A model generated the notes under the pieces. The model was not told the origin of the DNA and did no database searches. It worked only from the letters and a program-made list of their open reading frames with translations. Below, in pieces: positions 63,565 to 64,000 of a stretch of DNA of 64,000 bases. The translations under genes were made by a program, and so were the position numbers. Position 1 is the stretch's first letter. Every line of letters starts with the position of its first letter. The DNA is from Pseudomonadota bacterium (GTDB lineage: Bacteria > Pseudomonadota > Gammaproteobacteria > Steroidobacterales > GCA-2729495), in the NCBI GenBank assembly GCA_963204745.1, contig CAUJHF010000020.1, positions 124,001 through 188,000 on the forward strand. The letters run 5' to 3'.

Positions 63565-64000
63565 TCAGAATTCCGGAACCAGCCGTATCAGTTCAATGTC
63601 CTCAATCGGTACCATCAGCTCGGCACCGTCAAGCTCAAGCCTGGCCTTGTCGCCATCGCGGCCAATCAGCACCCCGGCAAACCGGCGGCGCCCGGCAATC
63701 CTCGCCCGGAACCGTCCCTTGACCGGCTGGCCAGCAAACCGGTCAAAGTGCGCCGGCTTCACCAGCTTCCGGTCCATACCCGGAGATGAGACTTCAAGGT
63801 CGTAATCACCCTGAATCGGGTCTTCAACGTCCAGCAAGCCGCTCAGTTGCCGGCTTACTGCTTCGCAATCCTCGACACGAATTCCCTCGGGCCGGTCGAT
63901 ATACAGGCGAAGAACCCTGCGCCCTCCGCCAACACTGAACTCCAGGTCAGTCAGCTCATAGCCCAGCGCTTCTACCGGCGGCTCCAGCAGGGCAATCAGT
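63565..64000 (-). CDS. rimP: Ribosome maturation factor RimP (5' end outside window)
   Basis: Frame stays open to the window edge: LIALLEPPVEALGYELTDLEFSVGGGRRVLRLYIDRPEGIRVEDCEAVSRQLSGLLDVEDPIQGDYDLEVSSPGMDRKL. Confidence 0.93.
   Translation of the reverse strand, partial: LIALLEPPVEALGYELTDLEFSVGGGRRVLRLYIDRPEGIRVEDCEAVSRQLSGLLDVEDPIQGDYDLEVSSPGMDRKLVKPAHFDRFAGQPVKGRFRARIAGRRRFAGVLIGRDGDKARLELDGAELMVPIEDIELIRLVPEF

Overview
The window is about 64 kb of one high-GC proteobacterial chromosome, most likely gammaproteobacterial judging from its gene complement. It is coding-dense. I saw no rRNA, tRNA, CRISPR array, integrase, transposase or prophage module. Recognisable housekeeping blocks are: yqjD/E/K-like membrane genes, gluQ, def, greB, trmO, a glycogen cluster (glgA, malQ, glgC, glgB, glgP), smc-zipA-ligA, queF, a dksA-family gene, a phaR-like regulator, and the rimP-nusA-infB-rbfA-truB-rpsO-pnp block. 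The accessory part is roughly 11-36 kb. It holds a Rieske oxygenase, an EncFtn-like ferritin with no encapsulin beside it, a UbiD-family decarboxylase paired with a nitrilase-fold protein lacking the catalytic Cys, a second EF-G-type factor, a Cys-containing nitrilase paralog, two amidohydrolase_2-type proteins with altered metal motifs, a c-type cytochrome, an MFS transporter, a lone type II DMSO-reductase-family catalytic subunit, a 2-hydroxychromene-2-carboxylate-isomerase-like protein, an acyl-CoA ligase and a TonB-dependent receptor. My best candidate for an undescribed system is this apparent catabolic locus (about 17-36 kb), and within it the UbiD/Cys-less nitrilase pair. All functional assignments come from reading the translated ORFs by eye; no database search was run.
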